Positions 49,454 to 57,844 of a stretch of DNA of 64,000 nt are shown here, piece by piece. The notes under the pieces were generated by a model that worked only from the letters and a program-made list of their open reading frames with translations, was not told where the DNA came from and searched no databases. This DNA comes from JAVJUS01 sp040220455 (GTDB lineage Bacteria; Pseudomonadota; Alphaproteobacteria; DSM-16000; Inquilinaceae). Numbering within the stretch: the stretch's first letter is position 1; each line of letters begins with the position of its first letter. The position numbers were made by a program, and so were the translations under genes. The stretch spans positions 120,033 to 184,032 of the forward strand of contig JAVJUS010000044.1 in the NCBI GenBank assembly GCA_040220455.1, written 5' to 3'.

Positions 49454-49554
49454 GCGCCGGCCGCCATGGCGCCCGGCGCGGCGATCGTGCCCGGTCCGGT
49501 ATCAAGGGATGGATGCGGCGCCGGATCGGGGCCGGCGCCGGGACGGCGCGTCAT
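49450..49554 (-). CDS. 34-residue leader ORF between the B12 riboswitch and cobU
   Basis: ATG at 49554 follows an unusually strong GGAGGAGG Shine-Dalgarno, while cobU itself starts at a weaker GTG that overlaps this ORF's TGA (GTGA). The peptide MTRRPGAGPDPAPHPSLDTG continues for 14 residues, is Pro/Gly/Ala-rich and resembles no known protein. It is best seen as a translation-coupling leader: ribosomes loaded at the strong site, when the riboswitch exposes it, would re-initiate at cobU. Not proven to be translated. Confidence 0.5.
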   Translation of the reverse strand: MTRRPGAGPDPAPHPSLDTGPGTIAAPGAMAAGA

Positions 49555-49593
49555 GATTCCTCCTCCGGTGCACCCCGCCCGGATACGGTTTCC

Positions 49594-49810
49594 GTGTCGC
49601 GCCGCCGGCAGGTCTCCTGGCTCGTGGGTCGTCGCGGCCCTCCGCGCCTTCCCGGCCGGGCACGCCCGGCCAGTGGCCCTGTGCGGATCGCCGCTCGCCA
49701 CCGACAGTTGCGGGGGCAGCTCCGGACTTAGCCCGCCGGGGACATCCCCGCCGGCCCGCACCGGATTCCCTCTTCGGCCGCCCGGCCGGCTGGCGCCGAC
49801 CGCGCGACAC
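49594..49810 (-). ncRNA. Cobalamin (adenosylcobalamin) riboswitch
   Basis: A 217-nt minus-strand element closed by a perfect 9-bp P1 helix, GUGUCGCGC with GCGCGACAC. Inside, in order: GAGGGAAUCCGGUG, the conserved GCUGCCCCCGCAACUGU core, GCCACUGG, GGGAAGGCGCGG, and the B12 box AGCCAGGAGACCUGCC. These match the cobalamin aptamer. No terminator hairpin follows; the aptamer ends about 40 nt before the leader ORF ATG, so control is probably on translation. Confidence 0.94.
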
Positions 49811-49832
49811 CGGGGCGCGCAAGTCGCCGACG

Positions 49833-49860
49833 ACGATAACAGGGCCGGCGGGCCGGTCAA
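49833..49860 (-). promoter_or_regulatory. Sigma-70 promoter of the riboswitch operon
   Basis: On the minus strand, -35 TTGACC (49855-49860) and -10 TATCGT (49833-49838) are 16 bp apart. Predicted transcription start about 49826, some 16 nt before riboswitch helix P1. Confidence 0.55.
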
Positions 49861-49921
49861 GGCGTGCGCTCAGCGCGCGCAGGCTTCCGATGCCCGGGCG
49901 GCGCTGCCATGATCCGCGCCC

Positions 49922-51010
49922 ATGACGCGCCCCGACCCCGACTCTCGCCAGACATCCCCCGCCGGCGACAGCCCGACGGGCGGCGGCCAGGCGCATGGCG
50001 GCGACCTCGCGGCCGCGGCGGCACGCTTCGGCGAGCCGGCGGCGGGCTGGATCGACCTCTCCACCGGCATCAATCCCTGGCCCTATCCGGTCGACGCCCT
50101 CCCGCCGGAGGCCTGGACGCGCCTGCCCGGCGCGGCCGATATCGTGAGTCTCCGCGCGGCGGCGGCCCGGCGCTACGGCGCACCCGGTGCCGACCGCGTG
50201 GTTCCCGCGCCGGGGACCGAGTCGCTGATCCGCCTCCTGCCCTGCCTCGTGCCCGACTCGTGCGTCGCCGTGGTCGGCCCGACCTATGGTGGTCACGCGC
50301 CGGCTTGGGAGGCGGCGGGCCATGTCGTGGCGAGCCTCGCCGATCTTCCCGCCCCGAGCGCCGCGCCGGCGGTCGTCGTCGTCACCAACCCGAACAATCC
50401 CGACGGCCGGTGCCACGACCCGTCGACGCTGGAAGCCCTGGCCGTCGTCCAGGCGGCGCGCGGCGGCCTTCTCGTCGTCGACGAGGCCTTCGCCGACCTT
50501 ACGCCGGAGACGAGCGTCGCCGGCGCCGTCGATGGTGGCGGGCTGGTGGTTCTGCGTTCCTTCGGCAAGACCTACGGGCTCGCCGGGCTGCGCCTGGGCT
50601 TCGCGGTCGCCGATCGGGCGCTTGCCGGGCGACTGGCGGCGGCCCTCGGGTCCTGGCCGGTCTCCGGCCCGGCGATCGCGCTGGGCACGCGGGCGCTGGC
50701 CGACGACGCCTGGCTCGCGGCAATTCGGGCGCGCTGCGCCGAGGCGCGTGGCCGGCTCGACGGGATCCTGGCGGCGGCCGGGCTGGCGGTCGTGGGTGGC
50801 ACCGACCTGTTCCGGCTCGTCGAGGATGCGCGCGCCCCGGCGATCGCGGCGGCACTGGGCCGCGCCGGCCTGCATGTCCGCGATTTCGCGCGCTTCCCCG
50901 ACCGCCTGCGCTTCGGCCTGCCCCCGGATGCCGAGGCCGAGGCCCGGCTTGCCGAGGCCCTGGCCGCTGCAACGGGCGGCCGAACCCCCGATACGGAGCA
51001 CAGCTCGTAG
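49922..51010 (+). CDS. cobC: Threonine-phosphate decarboxylase
   Basis: A 362-residue fold-type I PLP aminotransferase-like enzyme (CobC; CobD in Salmonella naming) that supplies (R)-1-amino-2-propanol phosphate for CbiB. The opening HGGDLAAAAARFGEPAAGWI and the LSTGINPWPYP motif are typical; NPNNPDGR and the PLP lysine in RSFGKTYGLAGLRLGF are present. It is divergent from the riboswitch operon. Its TAG stop lies inside the palindrome at 51007-51089. Confidence 0.92.
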   Translation: MTRPDPDSRQTSPAGDSPTGGGQAHGGDLAAAAARFGEPAAGWIDLSTGINPWPYPVDALPPEAWTRLPGAADIVSLRAAAARRYGAPGADRVVPAPGTESLIRLLPCLVPDSCVAVVGPTYGGHAPAWEAAGHVVASLADLPAPSAAPAVVVVTNPNNPDGRCHDPSTLEALAVVQAARGGLLVVDEAFADLTPETSVAGAVDGGGLVVLRSFGKTYGLAGLRLGFAVADRALAGRLAAALGSWPVSGPAIALGTRALADDAWLAAIRARCAEARGRLDGILAAAGLAVVGGTDLFRLVEDARAPAIAAALGRAGLHVRDFARFPDRLRFGLPPDAEAEARLAEALAAATGGRTPDTEHSS

Positions 51011-51089
51011 GTTGCCCAGCGCCGACAGGCGCTGCGCAACGGCCCCGTCCGTGCCGTCGCGCACGGCCTGCCGGCCGTGGGCGACCTAC
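51007..51089. repeat. Palindromic repeat shared by two convergent gene ends
   Basis: GTAGGTTGCCC (51007-51017) pairs, with one mismatch, with GGGCGACCTAC (51079-51089). Inside lies a second hairpin, AGCGCC-GACA-GGCGCT. The element supplies the TAG stop of cobC on the plus strand and the TAG stop of cobK on the minus strand, and is placed where a bidirectional terminator would act. The core is repeated at 63481-63517. Confidence 0.7.
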
Positions 51090-51838
51090 CGGCACGCGGC
51101 GGTCACGCGCTCCACAGCCTCCGCGACGGTCGCGACCGTGGGCGCGGCGGGCAGTGCTGGCCGGGCGACGAGGATCACGGGCAGGCCGAGCGAGCGGGCG
51201 GCGGCGATCTTGGCGTGGCTGGCCGGGCCGCCGGCGTTCTTGGCGACGACGATGTCCACGTTCCGGTCGCGGAACAATCGCGCCTCCTCGTCCTGATCGA
51301 AGGGGCCGCGGGCGAGGATCACCTCCGCCGCCACCGGCAGGCTATCCTCCGCCGGCGGGTCGACGAGCCGCAGGATGTAGCGATGCTCCGGCCGGGCGGC
51401 GAAGGCGTCGAGGCCCTGGCGACCGGTGGCGAGGAACACGGTCGAACGCGCCACCGGCAGGGCGGCCGCCGTGGCGGCGAGGTCGGGGACGATCGTCCAG
51501 CGGTCCCCCGGTTCGGCCGTCCAGGGCGAGCGTTCCAGGCGCAGGAGCGGGACACCCGCCTGCCCGGCCGCCGCGACGGCGTTGGCGCTGATCCGCGCGG
51601 CGAAGGGATGGGTGGCGTCGACCAGCAGCGCCGGGCGCTCCTCGGCCAGCACGGCCGCCAGCCCCTCGATCCCGCCGAAACCGCCGATCCGCACCTCGCC
51701 CTTCGGCAGCAGCGGCGCGGCCGTGCGTCCGGCGAGCGCCGTGATCGGAGCTATTCCCGGCAGGCCGTGCAGGACGTCGGCAAGCGCGCGGGCCTCCGTC
51801 GTGCCGCCCAGGATCAGGACCCGACGCGCCTCAGGCAT
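51086..51838 (-). CDS. cobK: Precorrin-6A reductase
   Basis: A 250-residue CobK/CbiJ. N-terminal VLILGGTTEARALADVL binds NADPH; LLVDATHPFAARISANAV and VVAKNAGGPASHAKIAAA are family signatures. It reduces the macrocycle after C-1 methylation. The start MPEARRVL overlaps the cbiD stop by 8 bp. Confidence 0.94.
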   Translation of the reverse strand: MPEARRVLILGGTTEARALADVLHGLPGIAPITALAGRTAAPLLPKGEVRIGGFGGIEGLAAVLAEERPALLVDATHPFAARISANAVAAAGQAGVPLLRLERSPWTAEPGDRWTIVPDLAATAAALPVARSTVFLATGRQGLDAFAARPEHRYILRLVDPPAEDSLPVAAEVILARGPFDQDEEARLFRDRNVDIVVAKNAGGPASHAKIAAARSLGLPVILVARPALPAAPTVATVAEAVERVTAACR

Positions 51839-52961
51839 CGACGGCCGGCCGGCCGACGAGGAGCGCGTCCGGGGCATCCGGGGCGGCCCGGCCGATCAAC
51901 CCACCCCGCCGGTCGAAGATCAGCACCTCGACCGCGATGTCGGGGCCGAGCAGGCCGGCCGCCACCTCCCGCGCCCCGGCGGCCACCGCGTCGGCGAGCG
52001 CCACACCCGCCGCCGTCGCGATCTCCAGCGCCTCGCCCGCCATGCCCGCTTTGGCGATGCGCGAGACTGTCGCGGCGTCGGCGCCCAGGCCCCGCGCCCG
52101 CTCCGCCAGATCGGCGAGATCGACCTGGCTGCGGCCCGAGTGCAGGTCGAGATAGCCGGCGGCGAGCTTGCTCAGCTTGCCGAAGCCGCCTGCCAGCGTC
52201 AGGCGCGGCACCGGATGCTTGGCGAGATACTTGAGCAGCCCGCCGGCGAAGTCGCCCATGTCCAGATAGGCTTCCGGCGGCAGGTCGTGGCGCGCGGCCA
52301 CGCCGGCTTCCGACGTAGAGCCGGTGCAAGCGGCGACATGGGCGAAGCCGTTGGCCCGGGCGACGTCGATGCCGCGATGGATCGAATGGATCCAGGCCGC
52401 GCAGGAATAGGGCTGCACGACCCCGGTCGTGCCCAGGATCGACAGCCCACCGACGATGCCCAGGCGCGGATTCCACGTCTTCTCCGCCAGCGCCGCACCA
52501 CCGGTCACGGCGACCTCCACCTCGAAATCGGCCGGAATCCCGTGCTCTGCCGCCAGCGCGGTTAGCACCTCGGTCATCAGCCGGCGCGGCACCGGGTTGA
52601 TCGCCGGCTCGCCCGGCGGCAGGGGCAGGCCCGGGCGGGTGATCGTGCCGACCCCCTCGCCCGCCCGGAACACGATCCCGGCACCGGGCGACGCCCGGCG
52701 GACCGTCGCCATGATCTCCGCCCCGTGGGTGACGTCCGGATCGTCGCCGGCGTCCTTGATCACCGAGGCCCGGGCGCTGTCCGCCCCCACATCCGACCGG
52801 GCGAGCGCGAAGGCCGGCGCCTCGCCCTTGGGCAGGACGATGCTCACCGGGTCCGGGAACGCTCCAGTCAGCAACGCCGTCGCCGCGGCCTTCGTGGCGG
52901 CGGTCGCGCAGGCGCCGGTCGTCCAGCCGCGGCGCAGAGGTCCCGAGGGGCGGCGAGTCAT
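51831..52961 (-). CDS. cbiD: Cobalt-precorrin-5B C1-methyltransferase
   Basis: A 376-residue CbiD. RRGWTTGACATAATKAA near the start and VGGLSILGTTGVVQPYS are diagnostic, with AGGFGKLSKLAAGYLDLHS in the C-terminal part. CbiD performs the C-1 methylation of the early-cobalt route in place of the aerobic CobF. It lies upstream of cobK and starts near an AT-rich promoter island. Confidence 0.95.
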   Translation of the reverse strand: MTRRPSGPLRRGWTTGACATAATKAAATALLTGAFPDPVSIVLPKGEAPAFALARSDVGADSARASVIKDAGDDPDVTHGAEIMATVRRASPGAGIVFRAGEGVGTITRPGLPLPPGEPAINPVPRRLMTEVLTALAAEHGIPADFEVEVAVTGGAALAEKTWNPRLGIVGGLSILGTTGVVQPYSCAAWIHSIHRGIDVARANGFAHVAACTGSTSEAGVAARHDLPPEAYLDMGDFAGGLLKYLAKHPVPRLTLAGGFGKLSKLAAGYLDLHSGRSQVDLADLAERARGLGADAATVSRIAKAGMAGEALEIATAAGVALADAVAAGAREVAAGLLGPDIAVEVLIFDRRGGLIGRAAPDAPDALLVGRPAVDA

Positions 52962-53019
52962 GGCGCGAGCCTAGAGCAAGCCGCAGGGCGGCGCGACGGG
53001 GCGCGATCCGGCAATCGAG

Positions 53020-53047
53020 AATATACATACATTAACTGTAATAACAA
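53020..53047 (-). promoter_or_regulatory. Probable promoter of cbiD-cobK
   Basis: On the minus strand, -35 TTGTTA (53042-53047) and -10 TATATT (53020-53025) with 16 bp spacing, about 52 bp before the cbiD start codon. It sits in an AT-rich island (53016-53072), unlike the surrounding GC-rich DNA. Confidence 0.5.
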
Positions 53048-53069
53048 AAAATTATGTGAAAAGGATATT
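53041..53069 (+). promoter_or_regulatory. Possible promoter of cobA-cobB
   Basis: -35 ATAACA (53041-53046) and -10 GATATT (53064-53069), 17 bp apart, each matching 4 of 6 consensus bases. It overlaps the -35 of the divergent cbiD promoter, so the two may compete or share a regulator. Confidence 0.35.
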
Positions 53070-53111
53070 CACCCTCTAGCCAGAGCCCTGCGGCATGACC
53101 ATAGTGCGCTC

Positions 53112-53969
53112 ATGGCCGATCCGCTGCTCCCCTTGCCCGATACCCTCGCGCTGCCCGCCTTCGAGCCGGGGCATGTCTGGCTCGTGGGCGCCGGGCCGGG
53201 CGATCCGGGACTCCTGACCCTGCATGCCTGGCACGCGCTGCGCACCGCGGACGTGGTGGTCTACGACGCCCTGGTCTCCGAATCGGTGCTGGACCTGACC
53301 CGGCCGGGCTGCCGGCTGGAATACGCGGGCAAGCGCGGCGGCAAGCCCTCGCCCAAGCAGCGCGACATCTCCCGCCGGCTGGTCGACCTGGCCCGGGCCG
53401 GCAACCGTACCCTACGGCTGAAGGGCGGCGATCCCTTCGTCTTCGGCCGCGGCGGGGAGGAGGCGCTGACCCTGGTCGAGGCGGAAATCCCCTTCCGGAT
53501 CGTGCCCGGCGTCTCGTCGGGCATCGGAGGCCTCGCCTATGCCGGCATCCCGCTGACCCATCGGGAGACGAATCACTCGGTCACGCTGGTCACCGGCCAC
53601 AACGCCTCCGGCGTGGTGCCCGACAGCGTGGACTGGGAGGCGGTGGCCCGCGTCTCCAAGGTGCTGGTGGTCTTCATGCCGCTCAAGCACATGGCCAATA
53701 TCGCCGACCTCCTGATGGCCGGCGGCCGCCCGGCGGACGAGCCGGCCGCCCTGATCTCCAAGGCGACGACGGCCGACCAGCGCGTCGTGATCTCGACCCT
53801 CGGCCGGATCGCCGAAGACGGCGCACAGGCCGCGCTGGAGCCGCCCGCCCTGTTCGTCCTGGGCGACGTGGTGCGCCTGCACGACAGCCTGGACTGGGTC
53901 GGCGCGCTCGCCGGGCGCGCGCTGAAGCCCGATCCGTTCGGCACCCGCCGGCTCGACGACGTGGGCTGA
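53112..53969 (+). CDS. cobA: Uroporphyrinogen-III C-methyltransferase
   Basis: A 285-residue SUMT that makes precorrin-2, the common precursor of sirohaem and cobalamin. VWLVGAGPGDPGLLTLHA, VVYDALVSESVLDL, TLRLKGGDPFVFGRGGEEA and FRIVPGVSSGIGGLAYAGIP are diagnostic. No CysG-type dehydrogenase domain is fused. The start MADPLLPLPD has no clear Shine-Dalgarno, and no other usable start lies between it and the AT-rich island. cobB follows after 8 bp. Confidence 0.94.
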   Translation: MADPLLPLPDTLALPAFEPGHVWLVGAGPGDPGLLTLHAWHALRTADVVVYDALVSESVLDLTRPGCRLEYAGKRGGKPSPKQRDISRRLVDLARAGNRTLRLKGGDPFVFGRGGEEALTLVEAEIPFRIVPGVSSGIGGLAYAGIPLTHRETNHSVTLVTGHNASGVVPDSVDWEAVARVSKVLVVFMPLKHMANIADLLMAGGRPADEPAALISKATTADQRVVISTLGRIAEDGAQAALEPPALFVLGDVVRLHDSLDWVGALAGRALKPDPFGTRRLDDVG

Positions 53970-53977
53970 CGGCGCCC

Positions 53978-55345
53978 ATGGGCGCGCCGCGCGGGCTGGT
54001 GATCGCCGCGCCGGCCTCCGGGCACGGCAAGACGACGGTGACGCTCGGCCTGCTGCGCGCGCTGGCCCGGAGCGGGCGCCGGGTCGCGGGCGTCAAGATC
54101 GGCCCGGACTACATCGACCCCGCCTTCCATGCCGCCGCCTGCGGACGCCCCTGCCCCAATCTCGATCCCTGGGCGATGCGCCCGGCGACCCACGCGGCGG
54201 TGCTGGCGAGTCTCGCCGACGCCGATCCGGTGGTCGCGGAGGGCGTGATGGGCCTCTACGACGGCGCGGCCGACGGCACGGGCTCGACCGCCGACCTGGC
54301 GGCGGAGACCAGGTGGCCGGTCGTCCTGGTCGCCGACGTCAAGGGCCAGGGCGCCTCGCTGGCCGCGCTGGCCCGAGGCTTCGCGTCCCATGATCCGCGC
54401 CTGCGGCTGGCCGGCGTGATCGCCAACCGGACGGGTGGGGAGCGCCATCGCCGCCTGCTCGCCGAGGCGCTGGAGGGTGTCGGGATCCCCCTGCTCGGCT
54501 GCCTGCCCCGGGACGATGCGCTCGCCCTGCCGAGCCGGCATCTGGGCCTGGTCCAGGCGGGCGAGCATCCCGATCTCGAGCGTTTCCTGGACGCCGCCGC
54601 CGACCGGGTCGCCGAGGCGCTCGACCTCGACGCCCTCGCCCGGCTGGCGGCCCCGCTCACCGACAGGCCGGTGACTCCGTCGCCGGACGCGCCGGGGTTG
54701 CCGCCGCCGGGTCAGCGCATCGCGGTGGCCCGGGACGAGGCCTTCGCCTTCCTCTACCCCCACCTGCTCGACGGCTGGCGCGCCGCGGGGGCCGAGCTCG
54801 CGCCCTTCTCGCCGCTCGCCGACGAGGCACCCGATCCGGCGGCCGACGCGATCTTCCTGCCCGGCGGCTATCCCGAGCTCCGGGCCGACCGCCTCGCCGC
54901 GGCCACGCGCTTCCTCGACGGCCTCCGGGCGGCCGCGGCGCGAGGCGCGGTCGTCTATGGCGAGTGCGGCGGCTACATGGTGCTGGGCCAGGGCCTGGAG
55001 GACGCGGACGGCCGGCGCCACGCCATGGCCGGGCTGCTGCCGGTGGAGACCAGCTTCGCCGAACCGCGCCTGCATCTGGGCTATCGCCGGCTGACCCTCC
55101 GGGTCGCCACGCCGTTCGGCCCGGCCGGCGCCCGGCTGGCGGGGCACGAGTTCCACTACGCCCGCCAGACCGGCCCGGCCGCCCCCGATCCCCTGTTCGA
55201 GGCCGAAGACGCGACCGGGCGGGCGCTGGGGGCGATCGGCGCGCGGTCCGGCACCGTCTTCGGCTCCTACGCCCATCTGGTCGATCGAGCCGATGGGGCT
55301 CGACACGCGAAGAGGACGAAGGATCATGACGGGACGTCTGGCTGA
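53978..55345 (+). CDS. cobB: Cobyrinate a,c-diamide synthase
   Basis: A 455-residue glutamine amidotransferase (CobB/CbiA) acting on side chains a and c. N-terminal GLVIAAPASGHGKTTVTLGL and KIGPDYIDPAFHAAACG; C-terminal GATase with the nucleophile Cys in VVYGECGGYMVLGQ and the histidine near GSYAHL. Its 3' end overlaps the SDR start by 20 bp. Confidence 0.95.
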   Translation: MGAPRGLVIAAPASGHGKTTVTLGLLRALARSGRRVAGVKIGPDYIDPAFHAAACGRPCPNLDPWAMRPATHAAVLASLADADPVVAEGVMGLYDGAADGTGSTADLAAETRWPVVLVADVKGQGASLAALARGFASHDPRLRLAGVIANRTGGERHRRLLAEALEGVGIPLLGCLPRDDALALPSRHLGLVQAGEHPDLERFLDAAADRVAEALDLDALARLAAPLTDRPVTPSPDAPGLPPPGQRIAVARDEAFAFLYPHLLDGWRAAGAELAPFSPLADEAPDPAADAIFLPGGYPELRADRLAAATRFLDGLRAAAARGAVVYGECGGYMVLGQGLEDADGRRHAMAGLLPVETSFAEPRLHLGYRRLTLRVATPFGPAGARLAGHEFHYARQTGPAAPDPLFEAEDATGRALGAIGARSGTVFGSYAHLVDRADGARHAKRTKDHDGTSG

Positions 55346-56141
55346 CAAGGTCGCGATCGTCTTCGGCGCGGGCTCGATCGGCGGCGGCGACCGCCGCGCC
55401 CCCGGCGGCTGGGGCAATGGCGAGGCCGCGGCGGTGCTCTATGCCCGGGAGGGCGCGCGGGTCGTGGCGGTCGACCGCGCGCCCGAGGCGGCCGAGGCCA
55501 CCCGCGCCCGCATCGCCGAGGAGGGCGGCACGGCCCGGGCGCTGACCGCCGACGTTACCGACAGCGCTGCCGTCCAGGCGGCGGTCCGCGCGACGCTCGA
55601 CGCCTTCGGCCGGATCGACGTGCTGCACAACAATGTCGGCGTCAACGAGCCCGGCGACGCGGTCGACGCGAGCGAGGAAAGCTGGGACCGGGTCATGGCG
55701 ATCAACGCCAAGGGGCCGTTCCTGACCTGCAAGGCGGTGCTGCCGGTCATGCGCCGCCAGCGCGGCGGGGCGATCGTGAACATCGCCTCGATCGCCGCGA
55801 TCCGGTGGCTCGGCTACGCCTATGCTTCGTACTACGCCTCCAAGGCCGCGGTGTGCAATTTCACCCGCTCCGTCGCCATGGAGAACGCGCAATACGGAAT
55901 CCGCGCCAACACGATCCTGCCGGGGCTGATGGATACGCCGCATATCTACAAGCATGTCAGCAGCTTCTACGCCGATCTGGACGAAATGGTTCAGGCGCGC
56001 GCCGAGCTGGTGCCGGTCAAGCGGATGGGCGACGCCTGGGACGTGGCGCGCGCCGCACTGTTCCTCGCCTCCGACGAGGCGCGCTACATCACCGGGATCG
56101 AGCTGGCGGTCGACGGCGGCCTGCACTGCAAGGTGAGTTGA
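55326..56141 (+). CDS. Short-chain dehydrogenase/reductase
   Basis: A 271-residue SDR. The nucleotide-binding glycine loop (VFGAGSIGGG...GGWGNGEAAA) is about eight residues longer than in usual SDRs; NNVGVNEPGD, the catalytic Ser in IVNIASIAAI, and YxxxK in ASYYASKAAV are present. A GAAGGATC Shine-Dalgarno precedes ATG. Its overlap with cobB suggests co-transcription, but no B12 role is known; the substrate is unclear. Confidence 0.85.
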   Translation: MTGRLADKVAIVFGAGSIGGGDRRAPGGWGNGEAAAVLYAREGARVVAVDRAPEAAEATRARIAEEGGTARALTADVTDSAAVQAAVRATLDAFGRIDVLHNNVGVNEPGDAVDASEESWDRVMAINAKGPFLTCKAVLPVMRRQRGGAIVNIASIAAIRWLGYAYASYYASKAAVCNFTRSVAMENAQYGIRANTILPGLMDTPHIYKHVSSFYADLDEMVQARAELVPVKRMGDAWDVARAALFLASDEARYITGIELAVDGGLHCKVS

Positions 56142-56176
56142 TTGCCATCAGGGCCGCGCGTGGCCGGCATCGACAT

Positions 56177-56953
56177 TCAGCTGCCGGATTCGGCCGGCGC
56201 CGGATCATCCGGGCGAAGCACCACCACGCCATGACCGTCACGCCGAACGATATCGAAAGCTCCGTGACTGGAAAAGGCAGCGGCCGCTGACGCGTCGTCG
56301 ACGAACCCTATCTCCAATACCATGATCGGTGTCCAGCCCTTCGCCTCGATCGACGTCAGGAGCTCTTGGTATGCTTCCAAGGTGCCGGAGTTGTGGAAAG
56401 TCGAAGTGGGCGGCTGATGGGCATGAGCCCGATCCCCTCCGTCTTGAATGAGCATGTGCGCGCGCTCGCCGTAAGGTAGATCGGCAATCACCACATGCGG
56501 CTCCGGGACCGCCATGCCGTAGCAGTAGCAGGCTCGATGAAACGAAATGTCTACGCCATGGTGCGCGGCATTCTTCATTGCTAACTCGAGAGCGCCCGGC
56601 TCGATGTCGGAAGCATAGGCCGTCAAGTGAGGTCTGTGCTTCTTGAGGAGAATCGACAGCCATCCGCAGCCGGTTCCGATATCGAGAAAACGTTGACCGT
56701 CTCTCAGCAGATCGGAAGCAACCGCGACGAGGTTCAAGCTTTCGGCGTTGGGGATGTAGACACGCCGATCGATCATGAAAGTCAGACCACCTACCACCCG
56801 AGAACCCTTGATGTATTCCATCGGGGTGCCATAGGCGCGCATCTGAAGGTCGGCAAGCAAGCTCGCCTCGTCCGGCGCTTCTCGAGTGAGTGATTCGATC
56901 TCTTTCGCGTCCAAGGCGCGCGCGAGATGGGGTGGGATCTTGTATCGCTGCAT
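56177..56953 (-). CDS. HemK/PrmC-like SAM-dependent methyltransferase
   Basis: A 258-residue class I methyltransferase-fold protein. Motif I is FLDIGTGCGWLSIL (residues 89-102) and motif IV is ADLPYGE (158-163), where true PrmC has NPPY; PrmC methylates Gln and needs that Asn, so release factors are probably not the substrate. YIPNAESLNLVAVA resembles the PrmC segment before motif I. Clustered Cys occur at HRACYCYGM. Codon use and GC are lower than in neighbours. It ends a three-gene operon with a DMT exporter and a ProC-like reductase. Confidence 0.75.
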   Translation of the reverse strand: MQRYKIPPHLARALDAKEIESLTREAPDEASLLADLQMRAYGTPMEYIKGSRVVGGLTFMIDRRVYIPNAESLNLVAVASDLLRDGQRFLDIGTGCGWLSILLKKHRPHLTAYASDIEPGALELAMKNAAHHGVDISFHRACYCYGMAVPEPHVVIADLPYGERAHMLIQDGGDRAHAHQPPTSTFHNSGTLEAYQELLTSIEAKGWTPIMVLEIGFVDDASAAAAFSSHGAFDIVRRDGHGVVVLRPDDPAPAESGS

Positions 56954-56977
56954 TGTCTCGTGGACCTGATGCCGGTG

Positions 56978-57844
56978 TCATGATGATGAATGGCGAAAGG
57001 CGAGGATCGACTGACCGAGCACGGCGACCAGCACGACCGCGAGCCCGGCGAGCACTGGCGAAGGTGGCACTTCGCCGATGAAGACCCAGACCCATACCGG
57101 CGCCAGGACGATCTCGAGCAGCAGGACGAGCCCCAGTTCCGCAGGCTCGATCAACCGCGCGGCGATAGTGATCAGAATGTACTGGCCACCGATCTGAACC
57201 ACGCCCAACAGTGCCGCGAACAGTAGATCGTTCGTGCTCATCGTCAGTTCCTTCGCCATGACGAGCGAGACCGCTGCACACAGCAGGCCGGCCAGAAGCG
57301 CTGCCGGCATGAGGTCGGTTCGCGCCTCCATCCGCAGGAGTACGACGTAGAGCGCATAGCCCGCCGCCGCGGCCAGCGCGACGGCATTGCCGACCAGGGT
57401 TGCCCTGCCCTGCGCAGCGACGAAGATGACCGCGACGCCGAGCGTCGACAGTGAGATGAACAGCCATGTGGGTAACGGGATACGCGCAGCGAGCAGGATG
57501 CGCGACAGGATCGCCATGATGAAAGGCGCCGTGCTGATGATGAACACGGCGCTGGCCACGCTCGTACGGCGGATAGCCACCACATAGGCGATGAACGCGA
57601 CACACAGCGCCACGGCAGCGAGGATGCCGAGTGGGCCGATTCGGCCCAGCCCCTCGAAAAGGCCACCCGAGGGGCGCGCCACCCGCAAAAAAATCGCCAC
57701 CGTGACGGCGAAGAACAACGAGCGGACGAACAACACCTGCCAGTCGCCGGCAGTGTCGATATTGCGAACGAGAATTCCGCCAAGGCTCGCCGAAACCGCT
57801 GCCGCGACGGCCAGCATGAGGCCGATCCTGCGGGCTTCGATCAT
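56978..57844 (-). CDS. EamA/DMT family transporter
   Basis: A 288-residue membrane protein with ten hydrophobic segments in two EamA repeats (SASLGGILVRNIDTAGDWQV; LALVLLLEIVLAPVWVWVFI-type second repeat with GEVPPSP). The family exports small metabolites such as amino acids or purines. It overlaps the ProC-like gene by ATGA, so the exporter is coupled to that enzyme; 24 bp separate it from the methyltransferase. Confidence 0.85.
   Translation of the reverse strand: MIEARRIGLMLAVAAAVSASLGGILVRNIDTAGDWQVLFVRSLFFAVTVAIFLRVARPSGGLFEGLGRIGPLGILAAVALCVAFIAYVVAIRRTSVASAVFIISTAPFIMAILSRILLAARIPLPTWLFISLSTLGVAVIFVAAQGRATLVGNAVALAAAAGYALYVVLLRMEARTDLMPAALLAGLLCAAVSLVMAKELTMSTNDLLFAALLGVVQIGGQYILITIAARLIEPAELGLVLLLEIVLAPVWVWVFIGEVPPSPVLAGLAVVLVAVLGQSILAFRHSSS

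Noticed and set aside
55365..55430. A frameshift in the SDR glycine loop
   Set aside because: The extra residues keep the frame and the rest of the protein is normal, so it looks like an in-frame loop extension.
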